Below are positions 8,594 through 17,506 of a DNA stretch of 64,000 nucleotides, piece after piece; positions within the stretch are counted from its first letter, which is position 1; every line of letters starts with the position of its first letter. Origin of the DNA: DATARH01 sp963705325 (GTDB lineage Bacteria > Pseudomonadota > Alphaproteobacteria > ATCC43930 > CGMCC-115725); NCBI GenBank assembly GCA_963705325.1, contig OY970069.1, positions 3,472,001 to 3,536,000 of the forward strand. Direction: 5' to 3'. The position numbers were made by a program, and so were the translations under genes. Below the pieces are notes generated by a model, which saw only the letters and a program-made list of their open reading frames with translations, was not told where the DNA came from and made no database searches.

Positions 8594-9334
8594 ATGGCGA
8601 TCCAGGCAGAAACCATCAAGAACAGGCTGCTTGCGGTCCTGCCTCCCGACGATCTTGCCGAGCTGGCCGAGCATTTCCGGCCGGTCGAGCTGCCGAAGAA
8701 GCGAGTGATCTACGAGGTCGGAGAGCCCCTCAAGCATGTCTATTTCATCGAAAACGGCGTCGCTTCGGTGATGACGATGATGGAGGACGGCGCGAGCAGT
8801 GAAGTTGGCATGGTTGGGCGCGAGGGCCTGATCGGCGTTTCGGCGCTGCTTGGCGGGCAAGTCTCCGCTCAGCATATCGTGATGCAACTACCTGGTTCCG
8901 CCCATTCCATCCCGGCCTCACGCTGCAAGGCCGTGTTCGATCGCAACTCGGCTGTGCGCGCGGTGATGCTCAGTTTTATCGAGGATGTTCTCAACCTCAG
9001 TTCACAGACTGCGGCGTGCAACCGCCTGCATTCAGTTGAGCAGCGCACCGCCCGGTGGCTGCTGATGGCGAGCGATAGACTTGGGTCCTACGTTTTGCCG
9101 CTCACCCAGGAATTCCTCGCCGCGATGCTCGGCGTGCGCCGCTCCGGGGTGAGCGAGGCGGCTGGCGAGCTGCAGCGCTCGGGCCTCATTCGCTACCGCC
9201 GCGGCGAAATCACCATCGTCGATCCCGACGGCCTCAAGAAGACAGCGTGCGAATGCTACCTGCTCGACCATCAGCGAATGAACTCGATGAGCAAGCCCGA
9301 TTTTTTGGCAATAAATTGCAAAAACGCACGGTAG
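8594..9334 (+). CDS. Crp/Fnr family transcriptional regulator
   Basis: 246 residues from ATG 8594 (GAAGGAAGAACCG precedes it). Residues 1-150 form the cyclic-nucleotide-binding-type sensor (VIYEVGEPLKHVYFIENG, EVGMVGREGLIGVSALLGG). The C-terminus is a Crp-type winged helix (LTQEFLAAMLGVRRSGVSEA, LIRYRRGEITIVD). There is no N-terminal cysteine cluster, so it is not a classical oxygen-sensing Fnr. The MxGREGxxG style resembles an alphaproteobacterial subgroup with unassigned ligands. The gene is divergent from the FAD/Fe-S dehydrogenase with 222 bases between them, so control of that enzyme is possible but unproven. Confidence 0.85.
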   Translation: MAIQAETIKNRLLAVLPPDDLAELAEHFRPVELPKKRVIYEVGEPLKHVYFIENGVASVMTMMEDGASSEVGMVGREGLIGVSALLGGQVSAQHIVMQLPGSAHSIPASRCKAVFDRNSAVRAVMLSFIEDVLNLSSQTAACNRLHSVEQRTARWLLMASDRLGSYVLPLTQEFLAAMLGVRRSGVSEAAGELQRSGLIRYRRGEITIVDPDGLKKTACECYLLDHQRMNSMSKPDFLAINCKNAR

Positions 9335-9412
9335 CGGGCAGATAGCCGCCCGCCGACTGCCCAAGCTTGTGCTGCGGCTAAGCGGGCCGCATCACAGGGA
9401 GGCATACCGGCG

Positions 9413-9700
9413 ATGCTGTTGGTCGAGATAGAGAAACCGGAAAATGAGACCTTGGCAGCGTGGTTTTCCGAACTTCGCAATTGGTTTGACGGCAATCACT
9501 GCGAGCCGCTGGTGTTCACCCCGGCCGGCCGCCGCCTCGACCGGCTGATCTACCGGCTCTCATTCGAGAACGCCGAGCAGGCGCAGCGGTTTTCCAAGCG
9601 GTTCGCCCATTATTCTCCCATCACCAGACGAGCCACGGCCTACGAGCGGGCGCAAATGAGTAGTGGGGTCAGTGCCACCGTGGGAGGAAGCCCGGGCTAA
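9413..9700 (+). CDS. Hypothetical protein (95 aa)
   Basis: A small soluble protein (MLLVEIEKPENETLAAWFSE at the N-terminus) with GGGAGG about nine bases upstream. Alternating helices and strands (LDRLIYRLSFENAEQAQRFS) and no signal peptide or membrane segment. No family recognised. It follows the regulator gene by 78 bases on the same strand and could be co-transcribed. The last 15 residues are low complexity. Confidence 0.55.
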   Translation: MLLVEIEKPENETLAAWFSELRNWFDGNHCEPLVFTPAGRRLDRLIYRLSFENAEQAQRFSKRFAHYSPITRRATAYERAQMSSGVSATVGGSPG

Positions 9701-9804
9701 ATCCTGCCGCCGCGCTCGCCGCGCTCGTTGCTCGGCGGCGGCGCTTGTCCGCGCCGCGTTTCGCCGCCACACTGCGGCCAAACGCAGCCACGGGTTCCAA
9801 CGGC

Positions 9805-10986
9805 ATGAAAAACACCGCCCCTGTTCATACCGGCCGGCATTTCCTGCAGATCCCCGGGCCGACCAACGTGCCCGACCGGGTGCTGCACGCGATGTCGTTT
9901 CCGACGATCGACCACCGCGGGCCCGAATTCTCGACGCTCGGCAAGGAGGTCGTTGCCGGGATGAAGCGGGTGTTCCAGACCCAGGGCACGGTGGTGATGT
10001 ACCCGTCCTCGGGCACCGGAGCGTGGGAGGCGGCGCTGGTCAACACGCTGTCGCCCGGCGACAAGGTGCTGATGTTCGAGACCGGGCAGTTTGCCACCTT
10101 GTGGCGGCAGATGGCCGGACGGCTCGGCATCGAGATCGAATTCGTGCCGGGCGATTGGCGGCACGGGGTCGATCCGGCGCAGGTCGAGGAGATGCTGACC
10201 GCCGACCGCGAGCACCGGGTCAAGGCGGTGTGCATCGTTCACAACGAGACCTCGACCGGGGTCACCACGCGGGTGAACGACGTGCGGGCGGCGATCGACA
10301 GGGCGCGGCATCCGGCTCTCTTCATGGTCGATACGATCTCATCGCTCGCCTCGATCGATTACCGGCACGACGAGTGGAAGGTCGATGTCACCGTCGCCGG
10401 CTCGCAGAAGGGGCTGATGCTGCCGCCCGGGCTCGGTTTCAACGCGGTGTCGGAGAAGGCGCTGGCGGCGTCGAAGACCGCCAAGCTGACGCGGTCGTAT
10501 TGGGACTGGCAGGCGATGCTGGAGACCGGAACGACGGGGTTCTTCCCGTACACGCCGGGCACTAACCTGCTCTACGGGCTGCGCGAGGCCCTGAAGATGC
10601 TGCTCGACGAGGAGGGACTCGACAATGTCTTCGCCCGTCATGCCCGCCACGGCGAGGCAACCCGTCGCGCGGTCGCCGGCTGGGGGCTGGAAACCGTTTG
10701 TCTCGATCCGCGTGAGCATTCGAACTCGCTGACCGCCGTGCTGGTTCCCGAGGGCCACGATGCCGACAAGCTGCGCGAGATGATCCTAGACGCCTACGAC
10801 ATGTCGCTCGGCACCGGACTCGGCAAGATGAAGGGCAAGATCTTCCGCATCGGCCATCTCGGCCATTTCAACGATCTGATGCTGTGCGGCACGCTGTGCG
10901 GGGTCGAGATGGGGCTGGCCAAAGCCGGCGTGCCGCACCAAGCCGGCGGGGTCGCCGCGGCGGTCGAATATCTCGGTCAGGCTTGA
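9805..10986 (+). CDS. Class V aminotransferase, serine-glyoxylate aminotransferase type
   Basis: 393 residues from ATG 9805 (MKNTAPVHTGRHFLQIPGPT); a TTG 60 bases upstream is less likely. The substrate loop GPTNVPDRVLHAM, the cofactor-binding SSGTGAWEAAL, the Asp in FMVDTISSLAS and the PLP lysine in AGSQKGLMLPPG (Lys202) are all present. The sequence is closest in style to bacterial serine-glyoxylate transaminases, which make hydroxypyruvate and glycine in the serine cycle and photorespiration-like glycolate use. It is followed after 10 bases by a hydratase gene, forming an operon with it and cytochrome b561. Alanine or other donors are also possible for this class. Confidence 0.85.
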   Translation: MKNTAPVHTGRHFLQIPGPTNVPDRVLHAMSFPTIDHRGPEFSTLGKEVVAGMKRVFQTQGTVVMYPSSGTGAWEAALVNTLSPGDKVLMFETGQFATLWRQMAGRLGIEIEFVPGDWRHGVDPAQVEEMLTADREHRVKAVCIVHNETSTGVTTRVNDVRAAIDRARHPALFMVDTISSLASIDYRHDEWKVDVTVAGSQKGLMLPPGLGFNAVSEKALAASKTAKLTRSYWDWQAMLETGTTGFFPYTPGTNLLYGLREALKMLLDEEGLDNVFARHARHGEATRRAVAGWGLETVCLDPREHSNSLTAVLVPEGHDADKLREMILDAYDMSLGTGLGKMKGKIFRIGHLGHFNDLMLCGTLCGVEMGLAKAGVPHQAGGVAAAVEYLGQA

Positions 10987-10996
10987 GGAGAACACC

Positions 10997-11746
10997 ATGA
11001 CCCCCGACCAGATCGAACGCGCCGCCAACGCCCTCGTCGCCGCCCGCAGGGGCGCCGCGATCACCTCGCTCCCGGCCGATGCGATCCCGCAGTCCGAAGG
11101 GGATTCCTACCAGATCCAGGATGCGGTGCGCGCCAAGCTGGGCGAGCGGGTCGGCGGCTGGAAGGTCGGGATTTCTCCGCTGGGCGGGCATTTCGCCGCG
11201 CCGATTTATGCCTCGACCGTGGTTCCAAGCCCGGCGAGCCTGCCGGCCAAGGGGTTCAAGATCATCGGCATCGAGTGCGAGATCGGGTTCCGCTTCAACA
11301 TGGCCCTGCCGGCGCGACCCCAGCCCTATACGCGGCACGACGTGCTCGAGGCGGCATCGCTGCATCCGACGATCGAGATCGTCAACTCGCGCTACCAGGA
11401 TTTCCGCTCGCTCGACCGGCTGCAGATCTTGGCCGACAATTTCTCCAATGGCGGGCTGGTTTATGGGCCGGCATCGTCCAACTGGGACGGGATCGACCTC
11501 GCGCACCCGCCGATCGAGGTGACCGCCGACGGCAAGCATTTCGCCGACTGCACCGGGCTGCGCGCCGGGACGCCGATCGAGCTGGTGCTGGCGGCGGTGC
11601 AGCACGCCAACGGCCGCGGCGGCGTCGCCGCCGGCACGGTGATCACCACCGGGACCCACACTGGCCTCGTCTTCACCGAGCCCGGGGTCAAGATCGCCGC
11701 CGATTACGGCAGGCTCGGTCGGGTCGAGGTTTCGTTCCCGGCCTGA
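10997..11746 (+). CDS. 2-keto-4-pentenoate hydratase/FAH-family protein
   Basis: 249 residues, starting 10 bases after the aminotransferase. The metal-binding motif IIGIECEIGFRF and the later HPTIEIVNSRYQDF and TGTHTGLVF blocks match the 2-hydroxypenta-2,4-dienoate hydratase (MhpD-like) branch of the fumarylacetoacetase fold. Such enzymes hydrate or decarboxylate 2-oxo-4-enoates using Mg2+. There is no aromatic meta-cleavage cluster nearby, so its role here may instead be in 2-oxoacid metabolism tied to the aminotransferase. The stop TGA overlaps the ATG of the next gene by one base. Confidence 0.8.
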   Translation: MTPDQIERAANALVAARRGAAITSLPADAIPQSEGDSYQIQDAVRAKLGERVGGWKVGISPLGGHFAAPIYASTVVPSPASLPAKGFKIIGIECEIGFRFNMALPARPQPYTRHDVLEAASLHPTIEIVNSRYQDFRSLDRLQILADNFSNGGLVYGPASSNWDGIDLAHPPIEVTADGKHFADCTGLRAGTPIELVLAAVQHANGRGGVAAGTVITTGTHTGLVFTEPGVKIAADYGRLGRVEVSFPA

Positions 11747-12282
11747 TGGAAGCCGTCTACGATCCGGTCACTCGGTTTCTGCATTGGCTCAACGCGATCC
11801 TCGCGACGATCGCGATAGCGTTGGCCTACGGCATTTCCGGGGCGCCGCGGCATAGCGCCGCGCGCGAATGGCTGCTGACGCTACATGGCTCGGTCGGCAT
11901 CGCCATCCTTGCCGTCGTGCTGTTCTGGGCGGGTTGGCGGCTGCGTCATCGAGCGCCGCCGCTCTGGCCGGTACTGACCCGGCTCGAAGTCGTCCTGGCG
12001 CACGCGACGCAAGCGGCGCTCTTCCTGTTGTTCATCGCGATGCCGATCTCCGGCTACCTGATCCTCGCGGCGGCTGGGCATCCGGTGAGGCTTTTTGGCC
12101 TTGTCGCGATCCCGCCGATGGTGCCGCAAAGCGGTCGCTTGGCGCAGGCGGCAATGGCGCTGCACCTGACCGGGGAGTTCCTTATCTACGGGTTTCTCAC
12201 GTTGCATGTGGCCGCCGCGCTGATGCACGCCTTTATCCGGCGCGACGGCGTCTTCGAGCGGATGCTGCCGCGGCGCGGCTAG
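11746..12282 (+). CDS. Cytochrome b561-type membrane protein
   Basis: 178 residues with four predicted membrane helices: FLHWLNAILATIAIALAYGI, LTLHGSVGIAILAVVLFWAG, ATQAALFLLFIAMPISGYLI and LIYGFLTLHVAAALMHAFI. Histidines in the first, second and fourth helices (HW, LHGS, LHVAAALMH) fit di-heme ligation of prokaryotic b561. The family passes electrons in the inner membrane, often between quinol and a partner or as superoxide:ubiquinone oxidoreductase. It overlaps the hydratase by one base, so translation is probably coupled; the 3' end overlaps the DUF2794 gene by four bases. Confidence 0.85.
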   Translation: MEAVYDPVTRFLHWLNAILATIAIALAYGISGAPRHSAAREWLLTLHGSVGIAILAVVLFWAGWRLRHRAPPLWPVLTRLEVVLAHATQAALFLLFIAMPISGYLILAAAGHPVRLFGLVAIPPMVPQSGRLAQAAMALHLTGEFLIYGFLTLHVAAALMHAFIRRDGVFERMLPRRG

Positions 12283-12638
12283 GCTGGACCCGAGGTCACC
12301 AGCGACAACTTGCTGCGGAAGACTTCCAGCGCCTCGGCCAAGGTCGCGCCGGCGCTCAAGCGTTGACGACCGCTCATCACAAAGTATTCGGCGGGAGCCG
12401 CCGGCGACGGCTTGAACTTGACCATCGTATAGACCGCGCTCTCGTGGGTGTGTCGGAACACCGAGAACAGCGCCCGCCCGTCGCGATGGTCGATCGCATA
12501 GTCGCGCCATACGCCGCGCGACACGTTGCGGCTGTAAAGACCGAGCAGCTGGTTCATTTCCGAGCGGGTGAAAAACTGCGGCCGCCGTCCCGCCCGGTAA
12601 TCGCGTAGCGGAAACACTGTCGCGTTCGTGGTCTTCAT
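12279..12638 (-). CDS. DUF2794 family protein
   Basis: 119 residues from ATG 12638. The core FFTRSEMNQLLGLYSRNVSR followed by WRDYAIDHRDGRALFSVFRH is the signature of DUF2794, a small alphaproteobacterial family of unknown function. The longer open frame upstream is rejected because it runs into the divergent promoter region. The gene is convergent with cytochrome b561 and divergent from yfgM. Confidence 0.85.
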   Translation of the reverse strand: MKTTNATVFPLRDYRAGRRPQFFTRSEMNQLLGLYSRNVSRGVWRDYAIDHRDGRALFSVFRHTHESAVYTMVKFKPSPAAPAEYFVMSGRQRLSAGATLAEALEVFRSKLSLVTSGPA

Positions 12639-12815
12639 CGGCGACCGTCGCTCAATGTCATCAAGCTGTAATTTTGAACATTTCGGTCGATGCGTCCACC
12701 GTCTTGCACGTTCGCGCCACTCTGCTGCGGCACCGTTGCGCAAGGACGTGGTTTGGCTCGCCTCGGCGACGGAAATATGTTAGCCACCCGCACTGCGCGG
12801 GGGTTCGAGGCGTTC

Positions 12816-13457
12816 GTGAGCGATATTTTCCGCGAAATCGACGAAGAGCTACGCCGCGACAATCTGATGAAGCTGTGGCGGCAGTATGGCCGCTACGTCA
12901 TCATCGGGGTGGTGGTCGTGCTGGCGATCGCGGCGGGGATTGTCGCATGGCGCAATCATCAGTTGGCGGAGCGCCAAGCCACCTCGGTACGTTATGCCGC
13001 GGCGATGCAGTTGCTGCGCGAAGGCAAGGATGCGGACGCCACCAAGGTCTTCGACGCGGTCGCCCGCGAGGGTAGCGGCTATGGAACGCTGGCGGACTTC
13101 GAGGCGGCGGACCTCGCCGTCAAATCCGGCGATCGCAAGGCGGCGGTCGCCGCCTATGACCGGATCGCCGCGTCGTCGAATCTCGATGCCGAGCTGCGCG
13201 ACGTCGCCACTTTGCTCTCGGTAATGAGCAGCTTTGGCGACACCGATCCACAGGCCGAGATCACGCGGCTCAAGCCGCTTACCGACGCCGGCAATCCGTG
13301 GCATGCCACCGCGCTGGAATTGACCGCGTCGGCCCAGCTTCAGGCCGGCAACAAGACGGCTGCGCTCGACATCTACAAGCAACTCGCGGACGATCAGCAT
13401 GCACCCGAAGGAGTCCGCAGCCGAGCCGCCGAACTGGCTTCCGCGCTGAAGCCGTGA
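12816..13457 (+). CDS. YfgM-like tetratricopeptide protein, membrane anchored
   Basis: 213 residues from a GTG at 12816 with CGAGG five bases upstream; an ATG at 12777 would add 13 residues. The N-terminus DIFREIDEELRRDNLMKLWR is a cytosolic stretch, followed by one membrane helix (YVIIGVVVVLAIAAGIVAW) and a periplasmic TPR-like region (VFDAVAREGSGYGTLADFEA). This is the alphaproteobacterial YfgM/tetratricopeptide_2-like protein, in E. coli an ancillary SecYEG subunit that handles exported proteins. It is the first gene of yfgM-bamB-der, consistent with envelope biogenesis. Confidence 0.8.
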   Translation: MSDIFREIDEELRRDNLMKLWRQYGRYVIIGVVVVLAIAAGIVAWRNHQLAERQATSVRYAAAMQLLREGKDADATKVFDAVAREGSGYGTLADFEAADLAVKSGDRKAAVAAYDRIAASSNLDAELRDVATLLSVMSSFGDTDPQAEITRLKPLTDAGNPWHATALELTASAQLQAGNKTAALDIYKQLADDQHAPEGVRSRAAELASALKP

Positions 13458-13473
13458 TTGACGTTCGCTGCCG

Positions 13474-14784
13474 ATGAATCGCCGGCAATTTGTGGCGACC
13501 ATGGCCGCGTCGCTGACGAGTGGGTGTGGGCTGTTCGAGCAAAAGAAGGCGCGGCTGCCGGGCGAGCGCATTTCGGTGCTCGGGCTCGATCACTCGGTCG
13601 AACCCGACCCCAAATTAGCCAATCTGGCAGTTACCCTGCCACCCCCCGCGGTCAATCCGGACTGGCCAGAGCCGGGAGGCAATCCCGCTCACATCATGGG
13701 GAACCCGGCATTGGGGAGCCAGGTCAAGCGGGCGTGGGACCGGAGCATCGGCGACGGGTCGTCGCGTTACACCCGCGTCATGTCGCAGCCGGTCGTCGCC
13801 AAGGGCCGGGTTTTCGCGATGGATGGCGGCGTCCAGGTCAGTGCGCTCGACACCGCTGGCGGCGCGAAGGTCTGGCAGGTCGATCTGAAGCCGGACAAAT
13901 TGCGCGGCACAGCGTTTGGCGGCGGGCCTTGCTTTTGGAATGATCGGCTTTACGTCTCTACCGGGTTTGCTGAGGTCGTGGCGCTCGACCCGGCCAACGG
14001 CGCCGTGGTCTGGCGCCAAAGTGTCGGGTCGCCGGTTCACGCGGCCCCTACCGTCGCCGACAATCGCATCTTTGTCGTCACCGTGGATAACGAGCTGGTC
14101 GCTCTTTCGGCTGCGGACGGCAGCCGGCTGTGGTCGCACAACGGCATTCCAGAGGCCGCGGGTCTGCTCGGTGGCAGCAGTCCCGCGGTCGAAGGCGAGA
14201 ATGTCGTCGTCGCCTATAGCTCGGGCGAGCTTTTCGCGTTGCGGGTGGAGAATGGCCGCGCGGTGTGGAACGAAAACCTGGCCTCGGGCCGAAACCTTAA
14301 CGCCATCGCGGCCATGGCCGACATCCATGGCCGTCCGGTCATCGACCGCGGCCGGGTGTTCGCGGTCAGCCACAGCGGGCGGATGATGGCGATCGAGCTG
14401 CGCACCGGCGCGCATGTGTGGGAACAGGAGATGGCGAGCAGCCATCAGCCCTGGTCGGTCGGCGATTTCGTGTTCCTGCTCGCCAACGACAACGAGGTCG
14501 TCTGCCTGACCCGCAATGACGGAAAGGTGCGGTGGGCGCAGCCCCTGCCGCATTACGAAGACGAGAAAAAGAAGGAAGACCCGATCCGTTGGGCGGGGCC
14601 GGTGCTCGGCGGCGGTCAGCTGATCGCGCTGTCCTCGACCGGAGAAGCGATTTACGTCTCGCCAACGACCGGCGAAATACTCGGTAAGAACGGTCTGTCG
14701 GACCGCTGCTACTTGGGGCCGGTCATCGCCGACAATACTCTCTATATGTTGACGGACGACGCCGATCTGGCGGCCTACCGGTAG
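13474..14784 (+). CDS. bamB: Outer membrane assembly factor BamB (PQQ-like propeller lipoprotein)
   Basis: 436 residues, 16 bases after yfgM. The N-terminus MNRRQFVATMAASLTSGCG is a lipoprotein-type signal with Cys18 in a weak lipobox (Thr at -3). The remainder is an eight-bladed PQQ-like propeller with repeated strands ending in blocks such as VSALDTAGGAKVWQVDL, VVALDPANGAVVWRQSVGS and LVALSAADGSRLWSHNGIP. BamB scaffolds the BAM complex for beta-barrel insertion. Position between yfgM and der is the classic order. A generic PQQ dehydrogenase is unlikely because no dehydrogenase active site is present. Confidence 0.88.
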   Translation: MNRRQFVATMAASLTSGCGLFEQKKARLPGERISVLGLDHSVEPDPKLANLAVTLPPPAVNPDWPEPGGNPAHIMGNPALGSQVKRAWDRSIGDGSSRYTRVMSQPVVAKGRVFAMDGGVQVSALDTAGGAKVWQVDLKPDKLRGTAFGGGPCFWNDRLYVSTGFAEVVALDPANGAVVWRQSVGSPVHAAPTVADNRIFVVTVDNELVALSAADGSRLWSHNGIPEAAGLLGGSSPAVEGENVVVAYSSGELFALRVENGRAVWNENLASGRNLNAIAAMADIHGRPVIDRGRVFAVSHSGRMMAIELRTGAHVWEQEMASSHQPWSVGDFVFLLANDNEVVCLTRNDGKVRWAQPLPHYEDEKKKEDPIRWAGPVLGGGQLIALSSTGEAIYVSPTTGEILGKNGLSDRCYLGPVIADNTLYMLTDDADLAAYR

Positions 14785-14798
14785 ATGGTGGTGGGGGC

Positions 14799-16142
14799 AT
14801 GGCGTTCACGGTCGCGATTGTCGGCCGGCCGAATGTCGGCAAGTCGACGCTGTTCAACCGCCTCGTCGGCCGGCGCGCGGCGCTGGTCGATGACACGCCC
14901 GGGGTAACCCGTGATCGCCGCGAGGGCGAGGGACGCATCGCAGACCTCACCTTCCGCGTCATCGACACCGCCGGGCTCGAAGAGGCGCCTCCGGCTACGC
15001 TCGCGGGCCGGATGCGGACGCAGACCGAGCGCTCTCTCGATCAAGCCGATGTCGCGCTCCTGCTGATCGACGCGCGCGAGGGGGTGACCCCGCCCGACCG
15101 GCATTTTGGCGGCTGGCTGCGCAAGAGCGGCAAGCCGGTCGTCCTTGTCGCCAACAAGGCCGAGGGACGGGCCGAGCTCAAGGCGCTTGGCGAGACCTAT
15201 GCACTGGGGCTCGGCGACCCGGTGCCGCTATCGGCGCAGAATGGCGAGGGTTTCGCCGAGCTTTATCAGCGGCTGCGCGATTTCGCGCCGTTGCCCGACG
15301 AAGAGCTCCCAGCCGAGGAAAAGGCGGAGAAGCGGCCGCTGCAGCTGGCGATTGTCGGCCGGCCGAATGTCGGTAAGTCGACGCTGGTGAATCGCCTCGT
15401 CGGCGAGGAACGGCTGCTGACCGGCCCGGAACCCGGGATAACGCGCGATGCGATCGCGATCGAGTGGCAGTGGCAAGGTCGGGCGATCCGGTTGGTCGAC
15501 ACCGCTGGGCTGCGCCGCCGCGCGCGCATCGAGGAGCAACTCGAACGGCTCGCGGCGGCCGATACGCTGCGCACGATCCGCTTCGCCGACACGGTCATCC
15601 TGCTGCTCGATGCGCTGGAGCCGCTGGGCCGGCAGGATTTGACCATCGCCAATCTGGTCGCCGAAGAGGGGCGGGCGCTGGTGCTGGCCGCCAATAAATG
15701 GGACGCGGTCACCGACAAGGCAGCGACTTTGAGGCAGCTGCGCGAACGGATCGCCGAATCGCTGCCGCAGCTTCAGGGCGTGGCGCTCGTGCCGGTATCG
15801 GGACTGCGCGGGCGCGGCTTAGATGCGCTGATGAAGGCAGTCGTCGACGCTGACGCGGTGTGGAACCGGCGCGTCCCCACGCCGGCGCTCAACCGCTGGC
15901 TCGGCGCGATGCAGGAGCGTCACCCGCCGCCGCTCGTTGGCGCCCGGCGATTGCGGCTGCGCTATATGACCCAGGTGAATACCCGTCCGCCGACCTTTGC
16001 GCTGTTTGCCTCCAAACCGGGTGAGCTGGCGGACTCCTACCGGCGGTTTCTGGTCAATGCGCTGCGTCAGGATTTCGACCTGCCGGGGACGCCGATCCGG
16101 CTGATGCTGCGCAAGGGGGAGAACCCCTACGCGCGCGGCTGA
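14799..16142 (+). CDS. der: Ribosome-associated GTPase Der (EngA)
   Basis: 447 residues with two tandem GTPase domains: P-loops GRPNVGKSTLFNRL near residue 8 and GRPNVGKSTLVNRL near residue 187, each with a DTAGL G3 motif, G4 NKAEG in domain 1 and NKWD in domain 2. A C-terminal KH-like domain follows (NRWLGAMQERHPPP, RLRLRYMTQVNTRPPTFALF). Der is essential for 50S maturation. It follows bamB by 14 bases; its TGA overlaps the ATG of the MBOAT gene. Confidence 0.97.
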   Translation: MAFTVAIVGRPNVGKSTLFNRLVGRRAALVDDTPGVTRDRREGEGRIADLTFRVIDTAGLEEAPPATLAGRMRTQTERSLDQADVALLLIDAREGVTPPDRHFGGWLRKSGKPVVLVANKAEGRAELKALGETYALGLGDPVPLSAQNGEGFAELYQRLRDFAPLPDEELPAEEKAEKRPLQLAIVGRPNVGKSTLVNRLVGEERLLTGPEPGITRDAIAIEWQWQGRAIRLVDTAGLRRRARIEEQLERLAAADTLRTIRFADTVILLLDALEPLGRQDLTIANLVAEEGRALVLAANKWDAVTDKAATLRQLRERIAESLPQLQGVALVPVSGLRGRGLDALMKAVVDADAVWNRRVPTPALNRWLGAMQERHPPPLVGARRLRLRYMTQVNTRPPTFALFASKPGELADSYRRFLVNALRQDFDLPGTPIRLMLRKGENPYARG

Positions 16143-17506
16143 TGCTGTTCAATAGCTTCGCCTTCATCCTCGGGTTTTTGCCGCCCACTCTGGCCGGATA
16201 TTGGCTGCTCGCCCGCTACCCGGCGGCGCGCCTGTGGTATCTGCTGGCCGCCTCACTGGTGTTTTACGGCTACTCCGACTGGCGCTTCGTGCCGCTTCTC
16301 ACGGGGTCTGTCGTCGTCAATTGGCTCGCCGCTGCAGCGTTTCTCGCGAACCGTAGGCGCAGCATTCTCTACGCGGCGATCGCCACGGATTTGTTTTGTC
16401 TGGGGGTGTTCAAATATCTCGGCTTTTTCGGCGGCGTCTTTAGCGAAGCCACCGGCTTGGCGCTGTCGGTGCCGAGGCTGGCGCTCCCCTTGGGGATCAG
16501 CTTCTTCACCTTTCATCACATTATCTACCTGGTCGATCTGCTGCGAGGGACGGCGCCGCGCTATCGCTTTCGCGACTATGCACTCTACATCGCCTTGTTT
16601 CCCCAGATCCTCGCCGGGCCGTTGGTGAGACATCACGAGATCGTGCCGCAGCTTACATTGCCGCCGGCGCGGTCGGGCTGGGACACGCGGATCGCGCACG
16701 GAATCGGTTTGTTTGTCATCGGCTTGGCGAAGAAGCTGTTTCTAGCCGATCCGCTGGCCGCGCATGCGGACAGGGTCTTTACCGTCGCGGCGGCCGGCCC
16801 GCTTTCGACGGCCGACGCGTGGACCGGCGCGCTGGCGTTCCCGCTGCAAATCTATTTCGACTTTTCGGCCTATTCCGATATGGCGATCGGGCTCGCGCTG
16901 CTCTTCGGCTTTGTTCTGCCCTACAATTTCAATGTTCCCTACCGGGCCTGCAGCCTGCGCGATTTCTGGCGTCGCTGGCACATGACGCTGTCGCGCTTTT
17001 TGCGCGACTACCTGTACATCCCACTGGGTGGAAACCGCCATGGCTTGCCGCGTCAAGTCATCGCCCTATTGGTGACCTTTCTGCTCGGCGGATTGTGGCA
17101 TGGCGCCGGGTGGACCTTCATCGTGTGGGGTGGGCTGCACGGTATTGGACTTGTCGCCGAGAACCTGTGGCGCCGCTGGCTGCCGCCTCTGCCGCAGGCA
17201 GCCGGTTGGCTGATTCTGATGGCGTTCCTGTTGGTTACGTGGGTGTTCTTTCGCGCGCCGTCATTGTACGCAGCCGGAAACATGCTCTCGGCCATGGTCA
17301 ACCCAGGGCCGCTCCCGTCCTTTCCCGACATACGAACGATCCTGTTGGCGGCGGTTTTCGCGCTGTTCGGCCCGAGCAGCCAGGAGCTCGTCACACGGCT
17401 AAAACCGCGGCACTGGGTGGCGTTCGCCGGCGCGGCGGCCACCGCCGCGGTCTTGCTGAAACTCGGCAACGGCCCATCGTATGAGTTCATCTACTTCCAC
17501 TTCTGA
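16142..17506 (+). CDS. MBOAT family O-acyltransferase (AlgI-like)
   Basis: 454 residues with about ten membrane helices. Family landmarks are NSFAFILGFLPPTLAGYWLL at the N-terminus, LPLGISFFTFHHIIYLVD, FPQILAGPLVRHHEI, RDYLYIPLGGNRHGLPRQ and the catalytic histidine in LLGGLWHGAGWTFIVWG. AlgI/DltB-like members move an acetyl group across the inner membrane for O-acetylation of exported polysaccharides. The start codon overlaps der's stop (TGATG), so it is translationally coupled to the der operon. Its 3' end overlaps the next gene by 26 bases, pointing to a functional pair. Confidence 0.92.
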   Translation: MLFNSFAFILGFLPPTLAGYWLLARYPAARLWYLLAASLVFYGYSDWRFVPLLTGSVVVNWLAAAAFLANRRRSILYAAIATDLFCLGVFKYLGFFGGVFSEATGLALSVPRLALPLGISFFTFHHIIYLVDLLRGTAPRYRFRDYALYIALFPQILAGPLVRHHEIVPQLTLPPARSGWDTRIAHGIGLFVIGLAKKLFLADPLAAHADRVFTVAAAGPLSTADAWTGALAFPLQIYFDFSAYSDMAIGLALLFGFVLPYNFNVPYRACSLRDFWRRWHMTLSRFLRDYLYIPLGGNRHGLPRQVIALLVTFLLGGLWHGAGWTFIVWGGLHGIGLVAENLWRRWLPPLPQAAGWLILMAFLLVTWVFFRAPSLYAAGNMLSAMVNPGPLPSFPDIRTILLAAVFALFGPSSQELVTRLKPRHWVAFAGAAATAAVLLKLGNGPSYEFIYFHF

